A stretch of DNA of 64,000 nt from JBBRYK01 sp038237665 (lineage in GTDB: Bacteria; Actinomycetota; Thermoleophilia; Gaiellales; Gaiellaceae): NCBI GenBank assembly GCA_038237665.1, contig JBBRYK010000001.1:25523-89522 (forward strand), given 5' to 3'. The notes beneath the pieces were generated by a model. That model was not told the DNA's origin. It saw only the letters and a list, made by a program, of their open reading frames with translations, and searched no databases. This document shows, one piece after another, positions 31,574 to 41,253 of the stretch (its first letter is position 1; each line of letters begins with the position of its first letter). The position numbers and the translations under genes were made by a program.

Positions 31574-32749
31574 ATGATTGATCGCGAACTCCCGATCAAT
31601 CGGCTGCCCCTCTCCCCCGTGCTCAGGAGCCAGGGCGTCTACCCGTTCGTCCGCCTTGCAGAGGCGGCGGCCCGGCTGGAGGCCGAGGGTGTCGAGACCC
31701 TCGATTTCGGCACGGGCGACCCCCGCGGCACGCCGGAGCCGTTCATCCGTGACGCGCTCGTCGCGGCGCTGGAGGAGACCTCCGGCTACCCGCTGGCACA
31801 GGGCCTTCCCGAGCTGCGACAGGCGATCGTCGACTGGTGCGGGCGGCGCTTCGGCGCCGAGATCGATCCGGCGACGCAGGTGATCCCGACGCTCGGCTCG
31901 AAGGAGGCGATCTTCTCGTTCGCGCAGGTCGTCCTCGACCCGGGAAACGACAAGGACACGGTCATCGTGACCGAGCCCGGCTATCCGGTGCCTGAGCGCG
32001 GCGCCCGCTTCGCCGGGGCGGAGGTCGAGCGGCTGCCGCTGCGCGCGCCCGGCTTCCTACCCGACCTGGACGCCGTCGGCGACGAGGTCTGGGAGCGGCT
32101 CGCGGTCTTCTGGCTGAACTACCCGAACAACCCGACCGGCGCCGTCGCTCCACTCGAGCTGTACGAGCGCCTGGCGGCGCTAGCCCGCGAGCACGGCTTC
32201 GTGCTCGCCTCCGACGAGGCCTACTCGGAGCTCTGGTTCGATGAGCCGCCGCACTCGGCGCTCGAGCTCGACGATCTTGGCAGCGTCGTCGTCTTCAACA
32301 CGCTCAGCAAACGTTCCTCGATGACAGGCTACCGCTCGGGATTCGTGGCCGGCGATCCCGACCTGATCGCAGCCCTTCGTCTCTTCCGCCCGACGGTCGG
32401 CACAGCGCCTCAGGACTTCGTCCAGCGGGCGTCGGTGGCGGCCTGGGCGGACGAGGCCCACGTCGAACGGAACCGCGAGCGGTACCGGCGCCGGCGCGAA
32501 CTCTTCCTCGACGTCTTCGTGCGGAAGGGCCTGCGCGTCGCCGGGAGCAGCGCGACGATGTACCTCTGGGTCGAGGTGCCGGACGGCGAGACGTCGGAGG
32601 AGTTCGCCCAACGGTTGCTGCAGCGTGGCGTGATCGTCGCACCGGGCTCGTATCTCGGCGAGTCGGGGGAGGGCTACGTCCGGCTGGCGCTCGTGCCGAG
32701 CGACGACCAGTGCAGCCGGGCGGCGGCAATTCTGGAGGAGATCCTGTGA
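31574..32749 (+). CDS. dapC: N-succinyl-diaminopimelate aminotransferase, DapC type
   Basis: A 391-residue fold-type I PLP enzyme. Landmarks are TLGSKEAIFSF, NYPNNPTGAVA, SDEAYSELWF and the PLP lysine in NTLSKRSSMTGYRSG; the C-terminal Arg is in GYVRLALVPS. Placement between dapE and dapD assigns it to transfer of an amino group from glutamate to N-succinyl-2-amino-6-ketopimelate. ATG at 31574 is chosen because upstream in-frame residues carry no family sequence. A 9-bp inverted repeat (31576-31584 / 31593-31601) lies directly over the first codons and could hide the start. Ends in a GTGA overlap with dapD. Confidence 0.88.
   Translation: MIDRELPINRLPLSPVLRSQGVYPFVRLAEAAARLEAEGVETLDFGTGDPRGTPEPFIRDALVAALEETSGYPLAQGLPELRQAIVDWCGRRFGAEIDPATQVIPTLGSKEAIFSFAQVVLDPGNDKDTVIVTEPGYPVPERGARFAGAEVERLPLRAPGFLPDLDAVGDEVWERLAVFWLNYPNNPTGAVAPLELYERLAALAREHGFVLASDEAYSELWFDEPPHSALELDDLGSVVVFNTLSKRSSMTGYRSGFVAGDPDLIAALRLFRPTVGTAPQDFVQRASVAAWADEAHVERNRERYRRRRELFLDVFVRKGLRVAGSSATMYLWVEVPDGETSEEFAQRLLQRGVIVAPGSYLGESGEGYVRLALVPSDDQCSRAAAILEEIL
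31576..31601 (+). promoter_or_regulatory. Hairpin over the dapC start codon
   Basis: GATTGATCG (31576-31584) and CGATCAATC (31593-31601) pair perfectly with an eight-base loop. It begins at the third base of the start codon. Confidence 0.65.
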
Positions 32750-33495
32750 CCGACGTCGAGGCTGTGATCGCAGCGCTCGACCGGGGTGAGACCCGCGTGG
32801 CAGAGCGTGTCGGTGAAGACTGGGTCGTGAACGAGGAGGCGAAGCAGGCGATTCTCGACTACTTCGGGCTTCGCCGGATGGAGCCGATCGAGGTCGGGCC
32901 GTTCTCCTACCTGGACAAGATCCCGTTGAAGCGCATCGACGCCGACCTCGGCGTGCGGGTCGTTCCACCGGGCGTCGCCCGGTACGGATCCTTCCTGTCC
33001 CGCGGGGTGGTGATGATGCCGAGCTATGTGAACATCGGCGCCTGGGTCGGCCCGCGGACGATGATCGACACGTGGGCGACGGTCGGCTCGTGCGCCCAGA
33101 TCGGCGCGGACGTCCATCTCGCAGGCGGCGTCGGCGTCGGCGGCGTGCTCGAGCCGGTCAACGCGCGTCCCGTCATCGTCGAGGACGGAGCCTTCATCGG
33201 CTCTCGGTGCATCCTCACCGAGGGAGTGCTGATCGGCGAGGGCGCGGTGCTGGCGCCGAACGTGTCGCTGACCGCGTCGGTGCCGGTCATCGACGTCACG
33301 GGCGCCGAGCCCGTCGAGCACCGCGGCTACGTCCCGCCGCGGTCGATCGTCGTGCCCGGCACGCGCCCGAAGGAGTTTCCCGCCGGGACGTATCAGCTGG
33401 CGTGCGCGCTGATCATCGGCCGGCGGAGCGAGTCGACCGACCTGAAGACGAGCCTGAACGACGCGCTGCGCGAGTACGGGATCGGCACCGGCTAG
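32746..33495 (+). CDS. dapD: Tetrahydrodipicolinate N-succinyltransferase
   Basis: A 249-residue trimeric left-handed beta-helix enzyme that succinylates tetrahydrodipicolinate from succinyl-CoA. Hexapeptide repeats run from about residue 85 to 200 (YVNIGAWVGPRTMIDTWATV, IVEDGAFIGSRCILTEGVLI), with the characteristic GGVGVGGVLEP and the flexible C-terminal tail. It is of the short DapD form shared with proteobacteria, not the longer mycobacterial type. GTG start overlaps dapC; ends convergently with dapF with a 4-base overlap. Confidence 0.92.
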   Translation: MTDVEAVIAALDRGETRVAERVGEDWVVNEEAKQAILDYFGLRRMEPIEVGPFSYLDKIPLKRIDADLGVRVVPPGVARYGSFLSRGVVMMPSYVNIGAWVGPRTMIDTWATVGSCAQIGADVHLAGGVGVGGVLEPVNARPVIVEDGAFIGSRCILTEGVLIGEGAVLAPNVSLTASVPVIDVTGAEPVEHRGYVPPRSIVVPGTRPKEFPAGTYQLACALIIGRRSESTDLKTSLNDALREYGIGTG

Positions 33496-34193
33496 GCGGG
33501 CACCCGCTCGGCGGGGCCGGTCAGGAATGCCCGGCCGGATGCGAGGCGCACCCGCAGATCGCCGCCGGGAAAGCGCACGAGGACGTCGCTGCCGTCCGGA
33601 TGCGTGGCCGCCGCTACGGCGACGGCGCTCGTCCCGGAGGACGATGTCTCCCCCACGCCGCGTTCCCAGACGCGTGCGGTGACCTCGCCGGGCCTGTCGA
33701 CCCGCACGACCTGGACGTTCGTTCGTTCGCGGAAGCGCGGATTGGTCTCGAGCAGCGGGCCGATGCGCGGAAGCTCCTCGAGGTCGCCGACGACGACGGC
33801 GTGCGGGTTGCCGACCGAGACGGGGATGACGGCGAGGCCGGCGATCGACTCGACCGGGAAGACGTGAACCTCGCCGATCTCCTGTTCGATCCGGCCGTCC
33901 TCGAGGACCCGCGCGGGTACCTCTCGTTCGCCGACGCGGATGCGTAGCTCCCGGCTGCCCGTCTCCTTCGCCAGCCAGGCCGCCGCGATCCGCGTGCCGT
34001 TCCCGGACATCTCCGCCGTCGAGCCGTCCGGGTTCCAGATCACGATCTCCGCCGCGTTGCCGTGGATGGCAACGACCTCGAGGACGCCGTCGGCCGAGCC
34101 GACGAGCCTGCGGGCGTCGTCAGCGCTGAGCCGTGTCTCCGGCTCGACCAGCAGGTACTCGTTCCCGTGCGCGTGCCAGCTCGAGGATCTCAT
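33492..34193 (-). CDS. dapF: Diaminopimelate epimerase homologue with both catalytic Cys replaced by Ser
   Basis: A 233-residue protein with the DapF two-lobe layout: WHAHGNEYLLVE at the start, SGNGTRIAA, VGNPHAVV, ERGVGETSSSGTSAVA near the end. Known DapF enzymes use one Cys just before GNG and one in the GETxACG loop; here these positions are Ser63 and Ser186 (TCC codons in both). Canonical racemisation by a thiolate pair is therefore impossible, so it may be a slow serine variant, a different epimerase, or inactive. Its first 74 bases overlap the end of miaA in another frame. Confidence 0.8.
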   Translation of the reverse strand: MRSSSWHAHGNEYLLVEPETRLSADDARRLVGSADGVLEVVAIHGNAAEIVIWNPDGSTAEMSGNGTRIAAAWLAKETGSRELRIRVGEREVPARVLEDGRIEQEIGEVHVFPVESIAGLAVIPVSVGNPHAVVVGDLEELPRIGPLLETNPRFRERTNVQVVRVDRPGEVTARVWERGVGETSSSGTSAVAVAAATHPDGSDVLVRFPGGDLRVRLASGRAFLTGPAERVPA

Positions 34194-35028
34194 CAGCCAC
34201 CTCTTCCGGGGGTCGGTCGCCGCGCACGCTAGCGAGGCCTGGAATGCGACGCATCCACTTCCGCTGGTAGGCCGCCAGCCGGCGCGTGCGCTGCGCGAGC
34301 GCGGCGATTGCTTCGTCGGGCGGCTGCGCGGCGACCTCGTCGAGCCCCATCACCCGCTGCGCGGTGGTCGAAAGCGGGCCGGCGAGGGCGCGCTCGACCT
34401 CTTCGAGGACTCCCGCAGCAAACATCTCGCGGGTTCGCTGATCGATCCTGCTGTCCAGGGTCTCCCGCGGCACTTCGAGCCCGACGATCAGGGTCGGATG
34501 CCGCGTCTCGGCCGCCCAGAGCTGATCTGCCTGCGGTCGTAGCGACGAGCCTGCGTCGGCGAGCTCGAGCGCACGGACGACCCGACGACGGTCGTTGGCG
34601 TGGACTGCAGCAGCGGCCGACGGATCCCGGTCGGCCAGCAGCCGATGGGCCCCGTCACCTCCGAGCCGGTCGTAGACACGCTGCCAGTGCTCTCGCGCGC
34701 CCGGTGCCGGTTGCGGTGGGAGGTCGAGCCGAGCGATCGCGGCGCGGAAGTAAAGGCCGGTTCCGCCGACCACGATCGGCGTGCGTCCCTCCGCCAGGGT
34801 CTCGTCGATCGCCTGGTGGGCCAACACCTGGAACTCGGCCACGGACACCTCGTGGTCGAGGTCCCAGATCGCGACCAGGCGGGCGGGCGACTGGTTCGTG
34901 AGGATCGGGAGCCCGCGGTAGACCTGGGCCGAATCAGCCGAGACGAGCTGGGCCGGGATCCGGTCGGCGATCGCCTCGGCGACGGCTGTCTTGCCGCTTG
35001 CGGTCGGCCCGAAGATCGCGATGACCAT
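34120..35028 (-). CDS. miaA: tRNA dimethylallyltransferase
   Basis: A 302-residue enzyme that adds the dimethylallyl group to A37 of tRNAs reading U-starting codons. The N terminus has the P-loop FGPTASGKT, followed by VSADSAQVYRGL, VGGTGLYFRA and VHANDRRRVVRALE. ATG at 35028 starts MVIAIFGPT; upstream in-frame sequence belongs to the decarboxylase region. Seven bases separate it from the glutamate decarboxylase stop. miaB, its partner in ms2i6A synthesis, is just beyond. Confidence 0.94.
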   Translation of the reverse strand: MVIAIFGPTASGKTAVAEAIADRIPAQLVSADSAQVYRGLPILTNQSPARLVAIWDLDHEVSVAEFQVLAHQAIDETLAEGRTPIVVGGTGLYFRAAIARLDLPPQPAPGAREHWQRVYDRLGGDGAHRLLADRDPSAAAAVHANDRRRVVRALELADAGSSLRPQADQLWAAETRHPTLIVGLEVPRETLDSRIDQRTREMFAAGVLEEVERALAGPLSTTAQRVMGLDEVAAQPPDEAIAALAQRTRRLAAYQRKWMRRIPGLASVRGDRPPEEVADEILELARARERVPAGRAGDTAQR

Positions 35029-35035
35029 CGGCAGC

Positions 35036-36415
35036 CTAGTGATGGAAGCCCGGCACGGCGGGCCGGTCGCTGCTCCCGTGCTTCTCCAGGTCGGCAACCG
35101 CGCGGCGCAGGTCGGTCAGAAGCAGGTCACCGAGGTGGCGGCTGACCCCGTTTCGGACCACGACCCGCAGAACCGCGATGTCCGAGATGTTGGCCGGCAT
35201 GGTGTATGCCGGGACCTGCCACCCTCGCGCCCGCAGCTCCCGGGAGACGTCGAAGACGGTATAGCCCGATACGTCGTCCTTCAGCTTGAAGGCGAAGACG
35301 GGGATCGCGAAGTGCGGCAGCGTCTCGAACGGGCCGAGGTCGTCGACGTGCTCGGCGAGATACTGCGCCGTGTCCATGCAGGCCTGGTGGACGCGCCGGA
35401 AGCCCTCGCGGCCGAGCCGGATGAAGTTGTAGTACTGCGCGCACACCTGCGCGCCGGGCCTGGAGAAGTTGAGTGCGAAGGTCGGCATGTCGCCGCCGAG
35501 GTAGTTGACCCGGAAGATCAGATCCTCGGGCAGCGCCTCGCGGTCCCGCCAGACGATCCACCCCACTCCCGGATACACGAGCCCGTACTTGTGCCCGGAC
35601 GCGTTGATCGACTGGACGCGCGGAAGGCGGAAGTCCCAGGCGAGATCAGGCGTCAGGAAGGGCGCAACCAGGCCACCCGAGGCGCCGTCCACGTGCAGGG
35701 GCACGTCGAGGCCGCTCTCCTCCTGGAGCCGGTCGAGGGCCTTCGCGATCTCTTCGACCGGCTCGTAGCTCCCGTCGTAGGTGACGCCCAGGACGGCGAC
35801 GACGCCGATCGTGTTCTCGTCGCAGAGCCTGACGGCCTCCTCGCCGGACAGCCCGCGGCGGTCACGCTCCATCGGGACATAGCGCGGCTCGACGTCCCAG
35901 TAGCGGCAGAACTTCTCCCAGCAGACCTGAACGCCGATGCTCATGACCATGTTCGGGCGGTCGGCAGGCTTGCCGGCCTGCCGCATGCGCTCGCGCCAGC
36001 GCCACTTGAGCGCCAGGCCCCCGAGCATCGCCGCCTCGCTCGAGCCCGTCGTGGAGCAGCCGGTCGCGGTCTCGTGCTCTGGTGAGCGCCAGAGGTCGCC
36101 TAGCATGTTCACGCACCGGACCTCGAGCTCGGCGGTCTGCGGATACTCGTCCTTGTCGATCATGTTCTTGTCGAAGGTCTCCGCCATCAGCCGGGTGGCC
36201 TGCGGCTCCATCCAGGTGCTGACGAAGGTGGCGAGGTTCAACCGGGCGTTTCCGTCCAGCATCAGCTCGTCGTGGACGATCTGGTACGCCACGTCGGGAT
36301 CCAGCTCGTCATCGGGCAGGCGGTAGCGTGGGACCGCGGCCTGGATCCCGGGGCGGGCGTACAGCAGGATCGCATCCGCCTGCTCGTCCAGCGGCGCCTG
36401 GTGGACTACGGGCAC
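35036..36415 (-). CDS. gad: Glutamate decarboxylase
   Basis: A 459-residue PLP enzyme: glutamate to 4-aminobutyrate and CO2. Motifs include TGSSEAAMLGGLALKWRWR, HVDGASGGLVAPF, the PLP lysine in INASGHKYGLVYPG, and the C-terminal GFHH that in E. coli GadB closes the active site at neutral pH. It lies between miaB and miaA with 18 and 7 bases spacing, so is probably co-transcribed with core tRNA genes. GTG start with GAGGAGGA upstream. No GABA antiporter is seen nearby. Confidence 0.93.
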   Translation of the reverse strand: MPVVHQAPLDEQADAILLYARPGIQAAVPRYRLPDDELDPDVAYQIVHDELMLDGNARLNLATFVSTWMEPQATRLMAETFDKNMIDKDEYPQTAELEVRCVNMLGDLWRSPEHETATGCSTTGSSEAAMLGGLALKWRWRERMRQAGKPADRPNMVMSIGVQVCWEKFCRYWDVEPRYVPMERDRRGLSGEEAVRLCDENTIGVVAVLGVTYDGSYEPVEEIAKALDRLQEESGLDVPLHVDGASGGLVAPFLTPDLAWDFRLPRVQSINASGHKYGLVYPGVGWIVWRDREALPEDLIFRVNYLGGDMPTFALNFSRPGAQVCAQYYNFIRLGREGFRRVHQACMDTAQYLAEHVDDLGPFETLPHFAIPVFAFKLKDDVSGYTVFDVSRELRARGWQVPAYTMPANISDIAVLRVVVRNGVSRHLGDLLLTDLRRAVADLEKHGSSDRPAVPGFHH

Positions 36416-36433
36416 GACTCCTCCTCGGGTTGG

Positions 36434-37753
36434 TTACGCGGCGACTGCTGCGACCTGCGTGCCGCGCAGCGTCGTCGACGTCGTCGCCTCGATGCGAACG
36501 TCTACGAGCTCGCCCGGCTGCGCGTCACCGGCGAAGTTGACGGTCGTGTTCCGGCGCGTGCGGCCGCGGAGGAGCCCCGATCCGCTTCGATCCGAGCCTT
36601 CGACGAGCGCCTCCTCGATCCGGCCGACCCGGCCGGCGTTGCGCTCGCGTGCGACCCTCTGGCAGACGTCGATCAGACGCTCGATCCGCTCCCGCTTGAC
36701 GTCCTCGGCGACCTGATCGGGCATCGTCGCCGCCTCCGTTCCCTGCCGGGGGGAGAAGACGAATGTGAACGCGCCGTCGAAGCCGGCCTCCTCGACGACC
36801 TCGACCGTCTGCTCGAAGTCGAGGTCGCTTTCACCCGGAAAGCCGACGATCAGGTCGGTCGTGAGCGCGAGGTCGGGAATCGCGGCGCGCATCTGCTCGA
36901 CCAGCGCCAGGTACCGCTCGCGGCTGTACGTGCGGCGCATCGCCTTCAGGATCCGCGTGGACCCGGACTGAAGCGGCAGGTGCGCGTGTTCGCAGACGGA
37001 CGCGCACGAGGCCATCGCTTCGATCACCGGCGCGCGGAAGTCCTTCGGATGCGGGCTCGTGAAGCGGATCCGGTCGATCCCGTCCACCTCGTCGCACGCA
37101 TGGAGCAGCTCGCCGAAATCCGTCTTGAGCTCCGGCAGCAGGTCGCGCCCGTACGAGTTGACGTTCTGGCCGAGGAGGGTGATCTCGCGGACGCCGTCCC
37201 CGGCGAGCCGGCTCACCTCGGCGACGATGTCGCCCGGCCGCCTGCTCTGCTCGCGGCCGCGCACGGCCGGGACGATGCAGTACGAGCACTTCGAGTTGCA
37301 GCCCATCGAGACCTGGACCCAGGCCTGATGCCGGCGCTCCCGCCGGGCCGGCAGATCGCCCGCGAAGGACCGCCATTCGGCAAACCTGCCTCTCGGCGCC
37401 TCCCCCCCCGCGCCGACCCAGTCGGCCAGATGCGGGATCGAGCCAGGGCCAAAGGCGACGTCGACGTACGGGTAGAGCTCGAAGATCCGCTCGCGCTGCG
37501 CCTCGGCGTAGCAGCCGCCGACGGCGATCACCTTCTCGGGGTCCTGCCTCTTCAGCGCCGCCGCCTGCGCGAGGTGCGCCGCGAAGCGCTGGTCAGGCTT
37601 CTCCCGGACGGTGCAGGTGTTGAAGACGATCACGTCCGCCTCGTCCTGGGCCGGCGCCTCGCCCAGCCCGAGCTCTTCGAGCATGCCCTTGATGCGCTCC
37701 GAGTCGTGCGCGTTCATCTGGCAGCCGAACGTGGTGACGAAATAGCGCTTCAC
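36434..37753 (-). CDS. miaB: tRNA-2-methylthio-N6-dimethylallyladenosine synthase
   Basis: A 439-residue radical-SAM methylthiotransferase. The N-terminal UPF0004 domain has TFGCQMNAHDSE, VFNTCTVREKP and GGCYAEAQ (three Cys for the auxiliary cluster); the radical SAM core has GCNSKCSYCIVP; a TRAM domain occupies about residues 375-435 (GRTRRNTTVNFAG). GTG start ten bases after the rny stop. Confidence 0.95.
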   Translation of the reverse strand: MKRYFVTTFGCQMNAHDSERIKGMLEELGLGEAPAQDEADVIVFNTCTVREKPDQRFAAHLAQAAALKRQDPEKVIAVGGCYAEAQRERIFELYPYVDVAFGPGSIPHLADWVGAGGEAPRGRFAEWRSFAGDLPARRERRHQAWVQVSMGCNSKCSYCIVPAVRGREQSRRPGDIVAEVSRLAGDGVREITLLGQNVNSYGRDLLPELKTDFGELLHACDEVDGIDRIRFTSPHPKDFRAPVIEAMASCASVCEHAHLPLQSGSTRILKAMRRTYSRERYLALVEQMRAAIPDLALTTDLIVGFPGESDLDFEQTVEVVEEAGFDGAFTFVFSPRQGTEAATMPDQVAEDVKRERIERLIDVCQRVARERNAGRVGRIEEALVEGSDRSGSGLLRGRTRRNTTVNFAGDAQPGELVDVRIEATTSTTLRGTQVAAVAA

Positions 37754-37762
37754 GGCTTCAGG

Positions 37763-39295
37763 TTATTTCGCGAACTCGATTGCCCGGCTCTCCCGGATTA
37801 CCGTCACCTTGATCTGACCCGGGTACTCGAGCTGGCCCTCGATCTCCCGGGCGATCTCGTGCGAGAGCAGGACGGCCGTGTCGTCGTCGACCTCCGTCGG
37901 CTTGACGATCACCCTGATCTCGCGGCCGGCCTGCAGGGCGTACACCTTCTCGACCCCTGGCTTCGCGGCCGCCAGCTCCTCGAGCGCCTCGAGCCGCTTG
38001 ATGTAGTGCTGGAGGCTCTCGCCGCGAGCGCCCGGCCGTGACGCGGAGATCGCGTCCGCGGCGATCAGGAGCACCGCCTCGACCGTCTGTGGCTGGATCT
38101 CATAGTGGTGCGCCTCGATCGCGTGGATCACCGCGGGCGACTCGCCATACCGCCGGGCGAACTGCGCGGAGATCTGCGTGTGCGATCCCTCTACCTCGTG
38201 CGTCATCGCCTTTCCGAGGTCGTGCAGGAGCGACGCACGCTTCGCCGTCTTCACGCTGGCGCCGAGCTCCGCCGCCATCAGGCCGGCGAGCTGCACGACC
38301 TCGAGCGTGTGCTTGAGGACGCTCTGACCGTAGCTCGTGCGGTACTTGAGCCGGCCGAGGATCTTCACGATCTCCTCGTGGAACTCCCCACAGTTCGCCT
38401 CGAAGACCGCCTGCTCGCCGGCCTTGCGCACGAGATCCTCGAGCTCCGATTTCGACTGGTAGTAGGTCTCCTCGATCCGGCCGGGCTGAATGCGCCCATC
38501 CTCGATCAGCTTCTGGAGAGTCAAACGGGCGACTTCGCGCCGGAGCCCGTCGAACGACGAGAGCACGACCGCCTGTGGCGTGTCGTCGATGATGAAGTCG
38601 ACCCCCGTCAGGTGCTCGAGGGTCCGGATGTTCCGGCCCTCCCGGCCGATGATGCGGCCTTTCATGTCGTCCGAGGGCAGGTTCACGACAGAGACGGTCG
38701 TCTCCGCGGCGTGGCTGGCAGCGACGCGCTGGAGGGCGTCGGCGACGAGGTTCCGCGCGCGCCGCTTCGCCTCGACCTGGGCCTCTTCCTCGGCCTGCCG
38801 CACCCGTCGCGCCAGTTCGTGGCGGACCTGCTCCTCCGCGCGCGAGAGGACGAACTCCTTCGCCTCGCCGATCGTCAGGCGCGAGATCTGCTCGAGTTCC
38901 TTCACCTGCTCGTGCTTCGACTGTTTCAGCTCTTCCTGCAGCGCCTTGGCGTGGACCTCGCGGTCGGCGAGGCCTTGCTCCCGTCGCGCGAGGTCGGTGA
39001 GCGTCCGCTCGACATCGGCCTCCTTCCCGCGCATTCGCTCCTCGGCAGCCACGGAGACCGTGCGACGCTCGCGGATGTCCTCCTCGATCTCCGTCCGGAG
39101 CTTGACCGCCTCCTCCTTCGCCTCGATCTGCGCTTCCCGCCTGATCGCCTCGGCCTCACGCCTCGCCTCGGTCAGGAGCAGCTGTCGTGTTCGCCGCGCC
39201 GCGGCGAGGCGGCTGCCGCGCAGACCGAAGAGGGCGAGAACGGCCAGTGCTCCCCCGACCACCAGCCCAATCCCGATTCCGATGACTATGACCAT
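37763..39295 (-). CDS. rny: Ribonuclease Y
   Basis: A 510-residue membrane-anchored endoribonuclease for mRNA turnover. Residues 1-25 are a membrane helix (VIVIGIGIGLVVGGALAVL), 30-190 a long coiled coil, about 200-260 a KH domain (GRIIGREGRNIRTLEHLTGVD), and about 325-430 the HD domain with HTLEVVQLAG and LLHDLGKA. The ATG at 39295 is preferred; an upstream in-frame start would place extra residues before the membrane helix. Head of the run rny-miaB-gad-miaA-dapF. Confidence 0.93.
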   Translation of the reverse strand: MVIVIGIGIGLVVGGALAVLALFGLRGSRLAAARRTRQLLLTEARREAEAIRREAQIEAKEEAVKLRTEIEEDIRERRTVSVAAEERMRGKEADVERTLTDLARREQGLADREVHAKALQEELKQSKHEQVKELEQISRLTIGEAKEFVLSRAEEQVRHELARRVRQAEEEAQVEAKRRARNLVADALQRVAASHAAETTVSVVNLPSDDMKGRIIGREGRNIRTLEHLTGVDFIIDDTPQAVVLSSFDGLRREVARLTLQKLIEDGRIQPGRIEETYYQSKSELEDLVRKAGEQAVFEANCGEFHEEIVKILGRLKYRTSYGQSVLKHTLEVVQLAGLMAAELGASVKTAKRASLLHDLGKAMTHEVEGSHTQISAQFARRYGESPAVIHAIEAHHYEIQPQTVEAVLLIAADAISASRPGARGESLQHYIKRLEALEELAAAKPGVEKVYALQAGREIRVIVKPTEVDDDTAVLLSHEIAREIEGQLEYPGQIKVTVIRESRAIEFAK

Positions 39296-39551
39296 GGCCC
39301 GCTCCTGTCGTGGTCGGCCGCGGCGCCATGCCGCGGGCCCCACCCGCCATCGGGCCGGCCTCCGGGCATTCGCGAAATCGGTTACAAGCGGAGCCGGTCA
39401 GGGCCCCCGATGAGCGGCTCAGCTACGGACGCTCGGGTCTCTGGTCGAACCTCTGCTTGCGAAGGGCATCGTGTGAATGTCGTCTGTAGGTGGGCAAGAA
39501 ACCGATTCGGAAATGCTCAGGATGCAGGCAAAATGTTGGATGAAGCAATCA
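39296..39551. other. Intergenic gap between recX and rny
   Basis: 256 bases without a supported gene; the part nearest recX (39480-39560) is A/T-richer than average and presumably holds the rny promoter on the minus strand. No -10/-35 pair is convincing. Confidence 0.4.
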
Positions 39552-40144
39552 CTATCGTAGCGCCGGACCACCCAGGTCCGCAATGGGCGCCACCGATTCG
39601 ACGGTCTCTCCCGAAAAACCGCGCCGCAAAAGGCCTCGGAGCGTGCGGGCGGAGACGCCGTCACGCCGGAGGATCTCGCTCGCCCGCGCCTGCTCCGGCT
39701 CCAGTGCGGCGAGCGCCTCCTCGACGAGCTCGTCCGCTATCCCCTCATTGGTGAGTCGCCAGCGGATCGCTTCGTCGCCGTAGCCGCGCCCGGCGAGGGC
39801 AGCAGCGCGTGTCGTGGCCAGGCGGCGGTCGTCGACGAGCCCGGCCCGGCTCAGAGCGCCGACTGCCTCCCGCCGCTGCGCCGGTGCGACGCCCCGGCGG
39901 CCGAGCTCTCCTTCCAGGCGGTCGGCAGCGAGGTCGCGATGGCGGAGCAGCCGTCCCGCAGTGGCGACCGCCTCGACCCGGCGCAGCTCGCCGCGCAACC
40001 TGCGCAGGTGCGCTCGCTCCAGCTCGAGGCCCGGCCGTAGCGAGCAGGCGACGACGACCTCGGCCGGCAGGCGACGCCACGGCGTACCGTCGAGCTCGAC
40101 CTCGACCGCGGTCCGCCCGACCTTCCGGAGCGCCGTGACCCGGG

Positions 40145-40148
<4 letters not shown>
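39552..40148 (-). CDS. recX: RecX regulatory protein, with probable GTA start overlapping the recA stop
   Basis: A RecX-type alpha-helical repeat protein that binds RecA filaments. Homology-like sequence begins VTALRKVGRTAVEVELDG and continues RPGLELERAHLRRLR, DLAADRLEGELGRRGV, GLVDDRRLATTRAAA and GYGDEAIRWRLTNEGI. The first ATG/GTG/TTG in frame is TTG at 39998, which would delete about 50 residues including the whole first helix bundle. In frame at 40148 lies GTA, which overlaps the recA TAG stop in a GTAG junction that mirrors the usual GTGA; from there the protein has 198 residues, a normal length. The start is thus inferred, the family is sound. Confidence 0.72.
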
Positions 40149-41251
<1,103 letters not shown>

Positions 41252-41253
41252 TG

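Noticed and set aside
36272..38041. A 589-codon open frame opposite miaB and the start of rny
   Set aside because: Composition typical of reverse-complement translation; spans two real genes and their junction.
39419..39664. Open frame of about 80 codons in the recX-rny gap
   Set aside because: It runs into recX in another frame, has no ribosome-binding site or -10 box and no recognisable pattern.
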